A stretch of DNA of 64,000 nucleotides from Oscheius onirici (lineage: Eukaryota; Nematoda; Chromadorea; Rhabditida; Rhabditidae), in NCBI GenBank assembly GCA_932521025.1, contig OW051468.1:1550064-1614063 (forward strand), given 5' to 3'. Numbering within the stretch: the first letter of the stretch is position 1; each line of letters starts with the position of its first letter. The position numbers were made by a program, and so were the translations under genes. The notes beneath the pieces are model-generated. The model did no database searches and was not told the origin of the DNA. It saw nothing but the letters and a program-made list of their open reading frames with translations. Positions 10,392 to 20,566 of the stretch are shown piece by piece.

Positions 10392-11091
10392 CAGGCATGG
10401 CAAACCTGGCCCGGAATCAGGCCAGCTTCGGCCAGGAGCCAACTTTGCGGCGGACTATAGTCGATTCCAAAAAAATGGTGCATAATTCAAACCGGCCCGC
10501 CAAGAATTTCGCGGGAATTTGAACGCAGAAAATTGAATTGGGAAATTGTTAGTTTTGCATTCATCGTTTCTTAACCGATTTTTGCTCGTTTTCTGTTCAA
10601 AAATAGTAGAATGTACACTTTACTACGCGACGAAAGAAACTATTCAGATCTTTTTTTTTTTTTTTTTTTTTTGAATTTCTTGGCGGGCCGGTTTGAATTA
10701 TGCACCATTTTTTTTTTGGAATCGACTATAAAAAAATGCATTTTGCATATATATTCTGATTTTTCTTGTTTAAAAATACTTTGTAGGGTAAGATATAATT
10801 ATAACAGCAAAAAAATTACGAGAAAACAGAAAACTGACGACGAAACGAGAAGAAATCGAAAAATTTCTAAAGATTTCAATGAATTTCTTGGAAAATCCGA
10901 AGATTCTTCCATTTTCGTTGTCAGTTTTCTAATTTCTAGTAATTTTTTGATGTCATAAATAGATCTTACCCTACAAAGTATTTTTAAACAAGAAAAATCA
11001 GAAATAAATGTGAAATGACATTTTTTAGCCCGCCACAAAGTTAGCACCTGGCCGAAGCTGGCCTGATTTCGGGCCAGGTTTGTCATGCCTG
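10392..11091. mobile_element. Long palindromic foldback element, family F1, copy 1
   Basis: Starts CAGGCATGGCAAACCTGGCC and ends in the inverted equivalent (GGCCAGGTTTGTCATGCCTG). The arms pair over essentially their full length, including TTTTTCTTGTTTAAAAATACTTTGTAGGGTAAGAT on the left against its complement on the right, so the transcript would form a long hairpin. Three further copies or relatives lie at 26344, 35014 and 15387. A second element is nested in the left arm at 10458-10728. No coding capacity and no clear target duplication. Confidence 0.85.
10458..10728. mobile_element. TA-flanked MITE nested in F1 copy 1
   Basis: About 50-bp inverted repeats (TAGTCGATTCCAAAAAAATG on the left, through GGTGCATAATTCAAACCGGC CCGCCAAGAA; exact complement on the right) surround a T-rich centre. 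TA lies on both sides (10456-10457, 10729-10730). The other F1 copies read GCGGCGGACTAAAA here without interruption, so they provide the empty site and confirm insertion into TA. This is typical of Tc1/mariner-derived MITEs. Confidence 0.9.
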
Positions 11092-11571
11092 GACAGAGAC
11101 AAAGCGACAGCGTGGGACCAGTCACAAAGCCAAAATCTGATAGTTCTCCGACTAGGAAGGGCACCAGCGTGCAGACTGGAAAGGACAAGGGGTTGATGTG
11201 ACTGTGAGGGGATGAATCAGAGGTCGTGAGAGGAGACGCGTCTAGCTATCTAGTTAGCAGAATGCACTTTGGCACCATTTGAGCGATTGATCTGAATGAA
11301 GAGGAGACTATTGTGCAAGAGTACAGCTGCTCCAGACCTGTCCTATTGGTATGAGGCCCAAATTGGGGAGAGAGGATAGTTCTGGAAAGCTGCCAGATGA
11401 GTCAGTTGGAAATTTATAGTTTATGGATCATCAGGGCTTGAAGTTTTTCGCTCGTCACTCTTGAACTCCGTTCCAAACTCCATAAACCCCTCTTGCTCAA
11501 ATAATTCCTTTGGTTGTCGCCGCTGCCCCCGTCCAGCACATTCCATTTGAACCCCTACGCACTTGCTCAGA

Positions 11572-11580
11572 GTATAAATA
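11572..11580 (+). promoter_or_regulatory. TATA box of DOMON-B
   Basis: TATAAATAC lies about 40 bp before the ATG at 11614. A start site about 30 bp downstream would leave a 10-nt leader, so this gene may be transcribed from its own near promoter without trans-splicing. Confidence 0.5.
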
Positions 11581-11613
11581 CCGTCGGGCAACACTTTACT
11601 TTCAGTTCTTTCA

Positions 11614-13015
11614 ATGGCACTCCTCTATTTTCTCGTCCTGGTAGTTTCCGTCGCCGGACAATGTGTCTACAAGAAGGGAGACCTGTCAGTTAGCTGGTCT
11701 GTCAATCCCGCCGGTCTACTGACTGTCAACTTTGTGAACAACAATCTGGGAAACAATCAGTGGACAGCTATGGGTTTTGGACCCAGTATGGTGAGTCTGG
11801 AGAGGGAGATTGGAACAGTCAGACAATCAGAGAGTGAGAGAGTCAGAGAGTCGATGACTGCGAAAAATTGTAAGAGAGTGAGAGAGTCAAAGTCCGAGAA
11901 ACTGACGCGAGAGACTGAGAGAGAGAGTCACAGAGTCAGAGACTGAGAGATACTGAGAGTTTGAAACAGTGTGAACTGTGAGAAAGCGAAAGACTGAGAG
12001 ATAGAGAGAAAGATTATCATAGAGGCAGAGACTGAGAGGCTGTGAGAGATTCAGAGACTGAGAGTCTGATAGTGAGAATGTATGAGAGTCAGAGAGTCAT
12101 AGAGACAGAGACTGTGAGAGAGTCTGATAGTGAGAACTGTGAGAGAGCGAAAGACTGAGAGACTGAGAGAGTCTGTGAACTGTGGGAGAGTAGAGAATGA
12201 GAGAGAGTCAGTAGCTGGGAGTCTGATAGTGAGACAGTATGAGAGTCGAATGAGTCATAGAGACAGAGAATGAGAGACTGTGAGAGAGCGTAAAACTGAG
12301 TGACTGAGAGAGTCTGTGAATTATGAGGGAGTGAGAGAGTCAATGAGCCAGAGACTGTCATGAGAGACTGAGATGCGGAGAGAGTGAGAGAGTCAGGGTC
12401 AGAGAGTCAGAGAGTCAGAGACTGAGAGACTGTGATAGAGTAGTAGAATCAGAGAGTCATAGAGTCCGAGAGTGAGAGTCTGAGACCTGTGAGGGAGTGA
12501 AAGATTGAGAGACTAGAAGCGTGAGACGCTGTGACAAAGTAAGAGATTCAGAGAGACTAAGAGGCAAAAAGTTAGAGACGGAGAGCTTCGTCGCCGTTGT
12601 CAGTAGCCCAGATTTTCAGAACGATCTGGAAGTCGTCGTTTTCCAAGTCCAAAACAATCGACCCTCTTCCTTCAGCGGCTACACTACCGGCTACGCTCCT
12701 CCGACAATGAATGCCAATTCGGCGATTCAGGTCACTGGTCCTACTCTCAATGGTAATAGCTACTCCAAACAAGAATCCAGAGCTTTTTAGACAGGAAGCT
12801 CTCAGCCCAATTCACTCGTCCACTCCGCGGAGGACAGAATAACAAGGATCTGAGTCAATGCATGAGCTGGAAGGTTGAGAAATTTTAAAGATTTTAAACT
12901 GGAAATTATTCAGTTCGTGGCCGGAGGAAACTTGTCTAATGGACAGCTGCAAAAGCACAACCGGGGAGTCGATGCCATGATGGTCTGCCCGAGTCAATGT
13001 ATGGTCCAAGGCTGA
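11614..13015 (+). CDS. Secreted single-DOMON-domain protein (copy B)
   Basis: Four exons (11614-11790, 12620-12752, 12791-12873, 12914-13015) encode about 164 residues. Signal peptide MALLYFLVLVVSVAGQ; DOMON domain with GDLSVSWSV, NNNLGNNQWTAMGFGPSM, then EVVVFQVQNNRPSSFSGYTT and RPLRGGQNNKDLSQCMSW; and a C-terminal tail ending in CPSQCMVQG. It matches copy A in domain, exon count, phases (0,1,0) and the exact second-exon length of 133 nt. Differences: intron 1 is 829 nt of CAGAGAGTC repeats versus 38 nt in copy A, and the tails diverge. AATAAA follows at about 13024. The ligand cannot be predicted. Confidence 0.88.
11800..12590 (+). repeat. GAGAGTCAGAGACTGAGAG low-complexity expansion in DOMON-B intron 1
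   Basis: About 0.8 kb of imperfect CAGAGAGTCAGAGACTGAGAG units fills the first intron. The sequence differs from, but resembles, the purine repeat in copy A. It is absent from copy A's intron 1, which is 38 nt. Confidence 0.8.
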
Positions 13016-13126
13016 TGTGTGGAAATAAATAACATTCCGTCTTTTTCTCTCTTCCTCTCTCTCATTTGGCGAGAAAAATTAAAGATTTGGATTTTGTAAA
13101 AAAAAAACGGATGATTTCAATGACCA

Positions 13127-13217
13127 TGAATTCACTCGAAAATTGAGAGAAATAGACGAAATTCGCCATTTTATTTACTTACTTTCGAATATCGTCATAT
13201 TTCGAGTGAATTCATGA
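13127..13217. mobile_element. Short inverted-repeat element
   Basis: CATGAATTCACTCGAAA at the left pairs with TTTCGAGTGAATTCATG at the right around an AT-rich centre of about 55 bp. It resembles a small MITE or a hairpin. No target duplication was identified. Confidence 0.5.
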
Positions 13218-13535
13218 ACTATGGGGTTCTTTTACACGCTGAAAACGATCAAGTAGTCTGAAAACTTAAAAGTTGATGAAAAATAAAGAAAAATGCAAAA
13301 TTGGTGCACATTTCGAGGCGTGGAGGAAAAGACCGCGCTGCAGCCTCCGTCGGGCACATGAACTCTCTTAATCACCACAGATTGTAAAATGAACCCTCTC
13401 TTTCTCCAGAACTCTCAGCAAGAACCAAGACATAAACACAGCTGTAGTTTTTACCGGAAGAACTGACCCCTCTCACTCTATTTGCATGTAAACATCAAGT
13501 TGACAAAAACTATAGATAACTATTACTTCCAACTA

Positions 13536-13904
13536 ATGCTGGGCCCACAAACTATGCTCTCATTTCTGATGATTTTAACTATGATCTCGGCTTTTGTTCT
13601 GCCGCCAAACTTGCCAAAAACTCCAGCTTATAGACTGGTTACTAAAACTATTCCCTTCCCTAACAATAAGGGAGGCTTTTTAAAAAAAATCTCCCTTATT
13701 AGAATAAAAAGTTCCCAGAAAAGAAAAGAAAAAATCTTTTCCACTTGCCATCGAGCATGCAAAATGATTGTAAGTTCTGAACAGTTACTCTTTTGACGAC
13801 GATTTTAGGATTGTAGAACTGGAAGCCGAGAAGTCATCGACCAAAAAGTAGTCTGTCTCTGTCAGGATTGCCGAGAATTTATATCACCGTTCAGTAATAA
13901 ATGA
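13536..13904 (+). CDS. Small secreted cysteine-rich peptide precursor
   Basis: Two exons (13536-13769, 13809-13904; 39-nt intron, donor ATT|GTAAGT) give 109 residues. A hydrophobic signal (LSFLMILTMISAFVLP) is followed by a basic linker (FLKKISLIRIKSSQKRKEK), then a Cys-rich C terminus with spacing C-x3-C-x4-C-x13-C-x1-C-x2-C. The CxxxC plus CxC combination is that of cysteine-stabilised alpha/beta peptides (defensin-like and related), but the fit is only partial, so antimicrobial or signalling roles are guesses. A second in-frame ATG at 13554 begins right at the hydrophobic core. TATTAATA-free upstream sequence and no acceptor at the start make the 5' end uncertain. Confidence 0.5.
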
Positions 13905-13980
13905 TTATTCTGCTGTCGTAGGACCAGATAGGAAGGACAGGGACAGTTCTTCAGCTTCTTTTGTGAATATTTTATTCGAT

Positions 13981-15223
13981 TCATTCAGGCTGAGGCAGAG
14001 TCTTTTCCATCTCGATCACCGGCTGCTGGGTAAAGTGCTCCTTGTCCAGAATGTAGTTTCTGGCCGAGGTCACCAAAACCTTGATCCAGATGTTCAAAGC
14101 CGCTGTGAAGAAAGCCACGACACTGATGTTGAAGGGCCACAGGGGACCAAAGTCTCTTTCCATCTCTTCTACTCTGAAATTGTGTTATGGTAATTTTTAA
14201 AGGCCATTTTACCTCAGAGCGTAGCTGAAAACTTGATTAGTCAGCTCGAGACCGACTGACATGACAGCGATCGAAGTAAAGGCAATGATCATGAGAAGAA
14301 AGGTCCAGAACTAAATTTGATATTATTTCCCGGTTCTTGTCATCTTCCGTTTCATTTTAGTTTTTTTTTGTTAAATACCTTCACAAACTGTCAGCTTACG
14401 ATGTTTATTGCTTGAGCTCATGAACAAATGATAAAAATTTGCTGAGAAACGAAGATTTCTTTCAGACACTGGAATTTAGAATGTTTGAATTGCCACCTTT
14501 TTGGCAATTTTGAAAATGGCGCGCTCTTGGAAATCCTGTTTCTTTTGCTGCCGGATGTGGCTCCTTTGGCTGATATTTTCCCTAGATCTTTCGTTGTTCT
14601 CAGGCATTCAATTTCCATCAAAAAGCGACCAAAATTGTCAAGAAAGATTCAGAATTTTCGCTAAATATACGCCCACTAAAAAGCTGTGACTCTAACCACG
14701 TTTTTCTGTCAAACATTGTCATTTTTCACTCTACTAATCTCCTAAAAAGCTCGGAATCTTTATCTTGCTGAATTTCTGTGTTTTTGATCAGAAAATTCGC
14801 TGAAATCTCAGTTTTTCGTGCTCACCTGAATGAAAGCAACTTTCGGCAACATGAGGTTCGGCTGCTCGATGAATAAGCCAACAAACTGGAATATTTTTTG
14901 CATTTTTCTAAAAATTAAGGCTTACCATCAAAGCCGTGGTGACCATAGAGGCCGTAAAGACGAAAAACATGCCTGCCAGCACCCAGAACTCGAGAGACTC
15001 GTTCACATGGTAAAATTCTAAATTTTCTGCTCTTTTCGGGCTATTTTTTGAACCCACGCCAGAAAGACACGGATCCAGCCAAAAGGACGGCAAATTCGAT
15101 GAAGCCGGCCATGAAGGCAGCTGGCTTATAGTGAAGGAGCTCACAAGTCGCCGGTCCATAGTAGAAAGTGTCCTCGCTGGACCAAGTAAACGAGGCTGGG
15201 AGACAAGGAGCCTCGTGTCTCAT
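13981..15223 (-). CDS. Four-transmembrane protein, family unknown
   Basis: Five minus-strand exons (15223-15058, 15017-14926, 14885-14826, 14310-14213, 14173-13981), all phase-consistent, encode about 202 residues. The protein has a short N terminus (MRHEAPCLPASFTW), TM1 (FMAGFIEFAVLLAGSVSFW), TM2 (FWVLAGMFFVFTASMVTTAL), a short loop, TM3 (FWTFLLMIIAFTSIAVMSVG), TM4 (FNISVVAFFTAALNIWIKVL) and a polar tail with EKTLPQPE. Topology resembles MARVEL or other tetraspan vesicle proteins, but no diagnostic motif is visible. CAGTCAG ends one base before the ATG. Intron 3 (14311-14825) is the only long one. The gene model is solid, the function unknown. Confidence 0.75.
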
Positions 15224-16307
15224 TCTGACTGTCTGAACGTGGGTTTTGGATTGAAATAAAGGGACGGTTTTTAAGCGTTTAGGAAAAAATTGGAACAAAA
15301 TAGGTTTCATAATTGAAAGGCGTTTCGAAGCTAAAAAGCCAGCAAAATCAACTATTTTAGTCTTTTCCATGGCCATGTTTTGCGCCGCGCTGCGGCCAGG
15401 TTGAACTTTGCGGCGGGCTAAAAAAATTCATTTCGCATTTTTTTCTGATTTTTTTTGTTTCCAAATACGTCCCCCGATTAGATTTAGTTTTGCCATCAGG
15501 AAAATTGGAAGAAAATCGAAAACTGACAATAAAAATAGAAGAAAACTGCTATTTTTACCGAATTTCGTCAAAAATCCGCATTTTCTTCTATTTTTGTCGT
15601 CAGTTTTCGATTTTCTTCCAATTTTTCTGATGGCAAAACTAAATCTAATCGGGGAACGTATTTGGAAACAAAAAAAATCAGAAAAAAATGCGAAATGAAT
15701 TTTTTTAGCCCGTCGCAAAGTCCAACCTGGCCGCAGCGCAACAACCCAGAATCAACAAGCTTGCAGTTAATTGTAGGAATCTTTCACTGAGTATCCAATG
15801 TTTCAACGTCTATTGATTACACTACAAATTGCTATAACATTTCTTACAGAATCAGTTCCTGAACCGAAACCTACGAATTCAAAGTTGACTGCGTATCTTG
15901 TACTGCATATTCAATGTCTCTGCTCAGGTTTCAAGGACTGTTAAAATGGGCAAAGCGCAGCACAAGAAACGGGTTCAAAAACTCGTGTTTTCCGAACTTT
16001 TGCAACATTTCTTGCAGCCTAAATTGAGTCCATTCCTCAAAAACTGGAGCGAATCTCATCCAATCATTTGATGAAAACCAAAAAAAAAACCGTTAAAAAG
16101 AACAATAATTTCTCTCCCAGATCAATAATCTGCTAGAGTTAAGACGAGAGAAAGGGATCAGATGTGGCCGTCGGGCTGACCCACAATTTCTCGGCGAGAG
16201 GTCGACGTCCTTGGCCCGCCGCAATCCTGTTGCAAAAGAGTTTATTTTCGACTAGAATATGAAAAAAAGGGATCTAATTACAAAAAAAATATGAACAGAA
16301 AATGGGA
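15224..16307. other. Intergenic, 4TM gene to RAD54
   Basis: Holds the divergent F1-type palindrome (15387-15739). The part 15740-16307 has no recognisable gene; ORFs here are short and without coding bias. Confidence 0.5.
15387..15739. mobile_element. Palindromic foldback element, F1-related variant
   Basis: Arms GCGCTGCGGCCAGGTTG..CTTTGCGGCGGGCTAAAAA and the inverted match pair over about 150 bp each. The TTTGCGGCGG.CTAAAAAAAT.CATTTCGCA..TTTTCTGATTTTT core is shared with F1 copies, while the outer ends differ (GCGCTGCGGCC in place of CAGGCATGG). It is a sub-family or an older relative. Confidence 0.8.
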
Positions 16308-19300
16308 CTAATCTTCGTCGAGGTCGTCTTCCTCATCGGGCTTGTATTCTTCGTCCTCTTCTTCCTCGTCTCTTGACCTCTTTTTGACTTCAGCCTTGTG
16401 CGATTTCTGATGGAAGACGAACGAGATGGAGCCGCAATCGAAGACGGCACGAAGAACCGGGTCGGCGACCTGAAAATACCGTTTTTTTGCGACTAAAAAC
16501 TCTAAAGAAACGGACCTTTTTAGCGTCCTTTTGTGAATGGAACCAGTGAGAGAGATCAGAGGCACAGTCGGACGTCTCTGGCGGATCCAGCGTTTCCATG
16601 CCGTCGAAACAGCGCTTGCATTTCAGTCTGAAAGATGGGAGCTTGTTTGTGAGCCGTACCCTGGCACTAACCAGCTAAAAGAAAGTTTTTCATGCTTATT
16701 CATGTCATTCGTTTTCTTTCTAACAAAAACCCTACTAAATTCGAGAGAGGAGCATTATGAAAAGATCCAATTGCGAGAAAGGACTGGACAATAATATGAG
16801 GTCATTACCGAAGCTATTATTTTTTCGTTTTGTGGTATTACCGTCCCACTGCAAAAAGCTGGGTTACGGTAACGACCTCTTCTGCTCGAAAACTTTTCAA
16901 CTTAGATTTGGACTCTAAATTTTAAGGGCGAAAATGGGGGTTCTTGGTCAAAAGGTCTTTACTGAACACAAGTTTGCCGAACAGCCTTTGAAGCCTATTT
17001 TTCTCGTTACTGTATCCGTGCCTTTCAGTCTCTAGACAACTCCAAAAATTTGATTAAATCCGACCATCTTGTCGAAATCATCGAGGCTAGAAAAGTATTT
17101 TTTTTTAAAGTAGCTCACTTTTCATGAGTATCCGACGGGAAGCTCGTCTCGAGTTTGAAAAGCTCCTTCAACTGGTCCGAGCTGAAATGTCTGGCAACAT
17201 CTTCGCCGGCGTCGATGATACATGAAGAGAGGGCCTTTTTGTGCGTCTGTCGCTGGAACATCTTCTCCTCGATGGATCCTTTGGCAAGAAGGCGATAAAT
17301 AAAGCAGTTCTTCTTCTGACCGTCGCGCCAGACCCGCGCCATAGCTTGGTCATCATTGGCGGGATTCCAGTCCGGGTCGAACATTACCAATCTGGAAGAG
17401 CTTAGGATTACTGTAACTGGAGTGACTGACCGATTAGCTCCGATCAAGTTCAGGCCGCAGCCACCAGCTTTTGAGGAGAGGAGGAAACAAAACTCGGTGC
17501 TCTCGGGGTCGTTGAACTTTTCGACAATCTTTCCGCGATTTTTGATCGACATCGAGCCGTCAAGACGAACGTAGCCGTAGCCTCGGAGACGACAGAGCTG
17601 CAAGTTGATGGATATTAATAGAAATTGAAAAGTCTTGGCATAAATTCAGCTAAGAATTTTAGAATAATGTCGTCAAAATGAGCAAATGCAGTCGACTTTT
17701 GATATAACGTACCCATAGGCCCAAAGAACAAGCTACATTGAAAGTGAATTTCAGGTCTCTTGGACGCTACAGCGGCGGTTTATCAAATTCCGGTAAAAAT
17801 AGCTAATTTCGACGTAAAATCACTGACTGCGAGATCTCAAGGCTGTACACCGGATCCGCGTCAGTGTTGGCCGGATCCAGGCCAGAAAGGCGCATGTTCA
17901 GGGGAAGACTACTTTTATAGAACAACTTGGCACTCAACTTGGCTCTAGTATAAGTTCGACATGGCTGAGTAAACTTATGTTCAACACGGATCCCATTTTC
18001 CTGTAAAAAGCGGCAGGCCGAAAAATACGCCTTGCTGACACGGATCCGGTGTCATCTGGCTACAAAATCCTACCTCCTGGAACTGGTCAATTGTCTGCGT
18101 GTAGTTGGAGACGAGAACAAACTTGTCTTTGCTCGTCCTTCGCGTCACGGCCAGCAAATAGTCAAGGACCTAAAATTTCGTGTTTTTCCTCTAAAACATC
18201 TCAATATTACCCGCATCTTGCCCGAAAAGGCCGGATCGAAAACTTTTGAGGCAAAAGGCGCTGGAAACATATCGCGGACGCTATGGAATCGGTTTTCTGG
18301 CTTCTGGACTTCATCGTAGACGAGAGCCGGATGATTGCAGAGCTTCTTCAGATGCGTAATAAAACTCAGCGCCGAGGCCGATTGTCCGTCTTCTCTTTGG
18401 TCCTTTTCGATCGATCGCAACTTTTTCTCCACTTCGATCAATTTGTGGTAGAGCGCGTCCTGTAGCTCCGTATTGTGGCAGCAGATGATGTGCTCGTATT
18501 TTACCTTAACAATTGGGGTTTGGAGCAAAAAAATAGGACAAACTGGTAGATATTTGGTCAGAAGGGCGCTGGTCCTTCGAATGATGCACTTCTCCACGAG
18601 CTGGATCATTTCTTTCGTTCGCTCTTCGCCAACTTTTTGCTCATTGTCTGTGGCGGCTCCGTCGCGACCTCTGAAAGTAGAAAACGATAAAAATGGATTG
18701 AATTGAGCCATTTCAATAATAACAAAACGAACTACTTACCGTAAAATGGCATTTTCAAATTTTTTTCTGAATTCAGCAGCTGTCCCCAGAAGTCCCGGAT
18801 TGACAAAATTGACCAGGCTGGAAAAAAATTAGCTTTAAAAAGATCCCAAAATACCTAAAATATTCCAAAAGATCGTTCTGAATCGGCGTGCCGGAGATGA
18901 GAACACGTCGCTGACATTTTAGGCCACTGAGCGCTTGGTAGGTGAGATTTTCGCTGTTTTTCAGGCGATGACCCTAAAATTTCGTAGTTTTGACTGAAAA
19001 TGATCCTGCCTCGTCACAAATGACCATTCCTACTTCGCTCGAATGCATAATTTTGTCGTAGAGCCGAAACGTCTCGTAAGATATGATCAGGACGGGCGTT
19101 GCGGCTCGGATTCGCTGGTCTGCCATATAGGATTCTGGAAATTGGGGTTTTATGAAGTTTTATTCGTTTTACTGGTTAATAGATCGGCTGTCTGGCCTTC
19201 TTTTAGAGCACACTGTAGCTTGTAAACTAACTTAATTTAGCCGTAATTTCTGCCTTGCTGCCGGAATCCATCGGCATGGCGCTCAATCTCCCTCCAAGCC

Positions 19301-20566
19301 ACTTTTTGATCTCCTTGTCCCAATTTTTGACCAAGCTACTAGGGCAGACGATAATGACCTTTGAGATTGTCGGCTTGGCTTCGGGACTTTGACGCAGCAG
19401 CGTCCAGAGCAGTGTGATGCATTGTAGCGTCTTTCCGAGGCCCATCTCGTCGGCCATGATGCAGCCGTGGAATCTGGAATTTGTTGTTTTTAAGGTTGGA
19501 AGGTGGGAAATTGCAAAATGCTCTGCTTTTCAAGAGAAAAAAAATAAAAAGCTTTCGACCACGGCAGGATTCGAACCTACAATCTTCTGCTCCGTAGGCA
19601 GACGCGTTATCCATTGCGCCACGCGGCCATGCTTCCCGCCGATTTCCTTGAATACTAAGTGAGTACTCAAGAAAATTGATTCATTTTTTCGACAAATTCT
19701 AGGGGTTTTCAGGCTCTAGAACGCATTTTCCATCTTCCGAAACTAAAAAATGAGCTCTGAATGTAACTTCAGTCACTTTTACATTAGTTTTTGCAGGTGT
19801 TTTCGGTGGGAAAATGGAGAAAATTGGCTTATTAACTTACTCTGGTATATTGACTCCAGTCACACAGTCGTACATGAATTTGACGCCGTCTCTCTGATGC
19901 GGACGGAGAATTTGGCCGACGACGGGGTCGACGACCACATGGACCTATAATTTCGTCATCATTAACAATCGAGGGAAACGAACCAATTTCTCGTCTTCTT
20001 TAGCATGAAGTTCTTCATGGGCCGTCATCTGAGCGGGCTGGAATAGAACTAGGGCATTTTCGGCGTATGGATCGAATAAGGCGATTCGTACTTTCTTCTT
20101 CCCGAGGCCGAGTGCTCTACCGGAGTCTAATGTTTTTTTTCGGACCAAAGCTTAAGAAAAACTCACAGGCATAGCCACTGACGGGAAGGATAAACTGTTT
20201 GGAGAGAAGACGCTGGATGATGGCCTCGTGACTGTCTTGCTTAAATTTTTGGCTCATTTCAAGGCAAAAATATGCTCTTACCGCTACGGACATGCTTTTT
20301 GTAATGGAATCGACGAGCTGGAAACGAGCCGCGGGTAGTACGTCTTTTCTTGGGGCACTGTAGGGCATCTGATAGTAATTATTGGCTAATTACCACACAA
20401 AAAATAGTACCTGATACTCTTTTTGTTTTTTCCTCTTCTTTTTCCCGTCGGCTTGCTCGTCTTCTGGTTTTGGCTTTGCGAAAGGACTTTGGAACTGTGA
20501 ACTCAGCTTCTGGGTCTGTTTTGCCTCAGTTTCGGCCGAAACTACTGAAGCTCTGCGCTTCAGCAT
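16308..20566 (-). CDS. RAD54L: RAD54-type SWI2/SNF2 DNA translocase (homologous recombination)
   Basis: Sixteen phase-consistent exons give about 785 residues (human 747). Landmarks: N-terminal SPFAKP and the repeat-like [40 protein letters not shown], Walker [29 protein letters not shown], Walker B-like [46 protein letters not shown], then helicase C with [20 protein letters not shown] and [13 protein letters not shown]. The Zn-like C terminus CKRCFDG..DCASDL ends in an acidic extension ([19 protein letters not shown]) longer than in vertebrates. RAD54 remodels DNA with RAD51 during strand exchange. The exon ending VICDE uses a GC-AG intron. An intron contains tRNA-Arg. Start is the ATG at 20564-20566, three bases after CTTCCAG. 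Confidence 0.96.
16799..16880. repeat. Short inverted repeat in RAD54 intron
   Basis: GAGGTCATTACCG at the left and CGGTAACGACCTC at the right enclose about 55 bp in the intron between the last two zinc-region exons. It is a hairpin or a very small MITE, with no target duplication seen. Confidence 0.45.
17690..17716 (+). repeat. Isolated Tigger-like terminal repeat
   Basis: CAGTCGACTTTTGATATAAC followed by GTACCC resembles the 2551 element's terminus (CAGTCAACTCTCGCTATAAC GTACACC). No partner end is visible nearby, so it may be a relic. Confidence 0.4.
17846..18053. mobile_element. MITE with ACACCGGATCC termini in a RAD54 intron
   Basis: The left end ACACCGGATCCGCGTCAG and the right end CTGACACGGATCCGGTGT are inverted repeats, about 208 bp apart. 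GGATCC recurs internally (17871, 17992). No clear target duplication. It accounts for most of the 476-nt intron 17598-18073, whose neighbours are mostly about 40-50 nt. Confidence 0.65.
19556..19628 (-). tRNA. tRNA-Arg (anticodon ACG)
   Basis: Reading the minus strand: acceptor GGCCGCG pairs with CGTGGTC (two G-T pairs) plus discriminator G. D arm GCGC..GCGT with loop AATGGATAA. Anticodon stem TCTGC/GCAGA with loop CTACGGA, so anticodon ACG (Arg, CGN). T arm with GGTTCGAATCC. All four arms close and the length is 73 nt with no intron. It lies inside the RAD54 intron between the exons ending at 19841 and starting at 19473, on the same strand as the host gene. Confidence 0.93.

Larger units (their letters stand above)
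9418..11570. other. Intergenic with nested foldback elements
   Basis: Between the acidic gene (-) and DOMON-B (+). The part 9418-10391 shows no coding frame. The elements at 10392-11091 are listed separately. The rest up to the DOMON-B promoter has nothing recognisable. Confidence 0.5.

Noticed and set aside
15408-15718. Two near-identical 96-residue proteins on opposite strands
   Set aside because: They are the two arms of the foldback element read in opposite directions.
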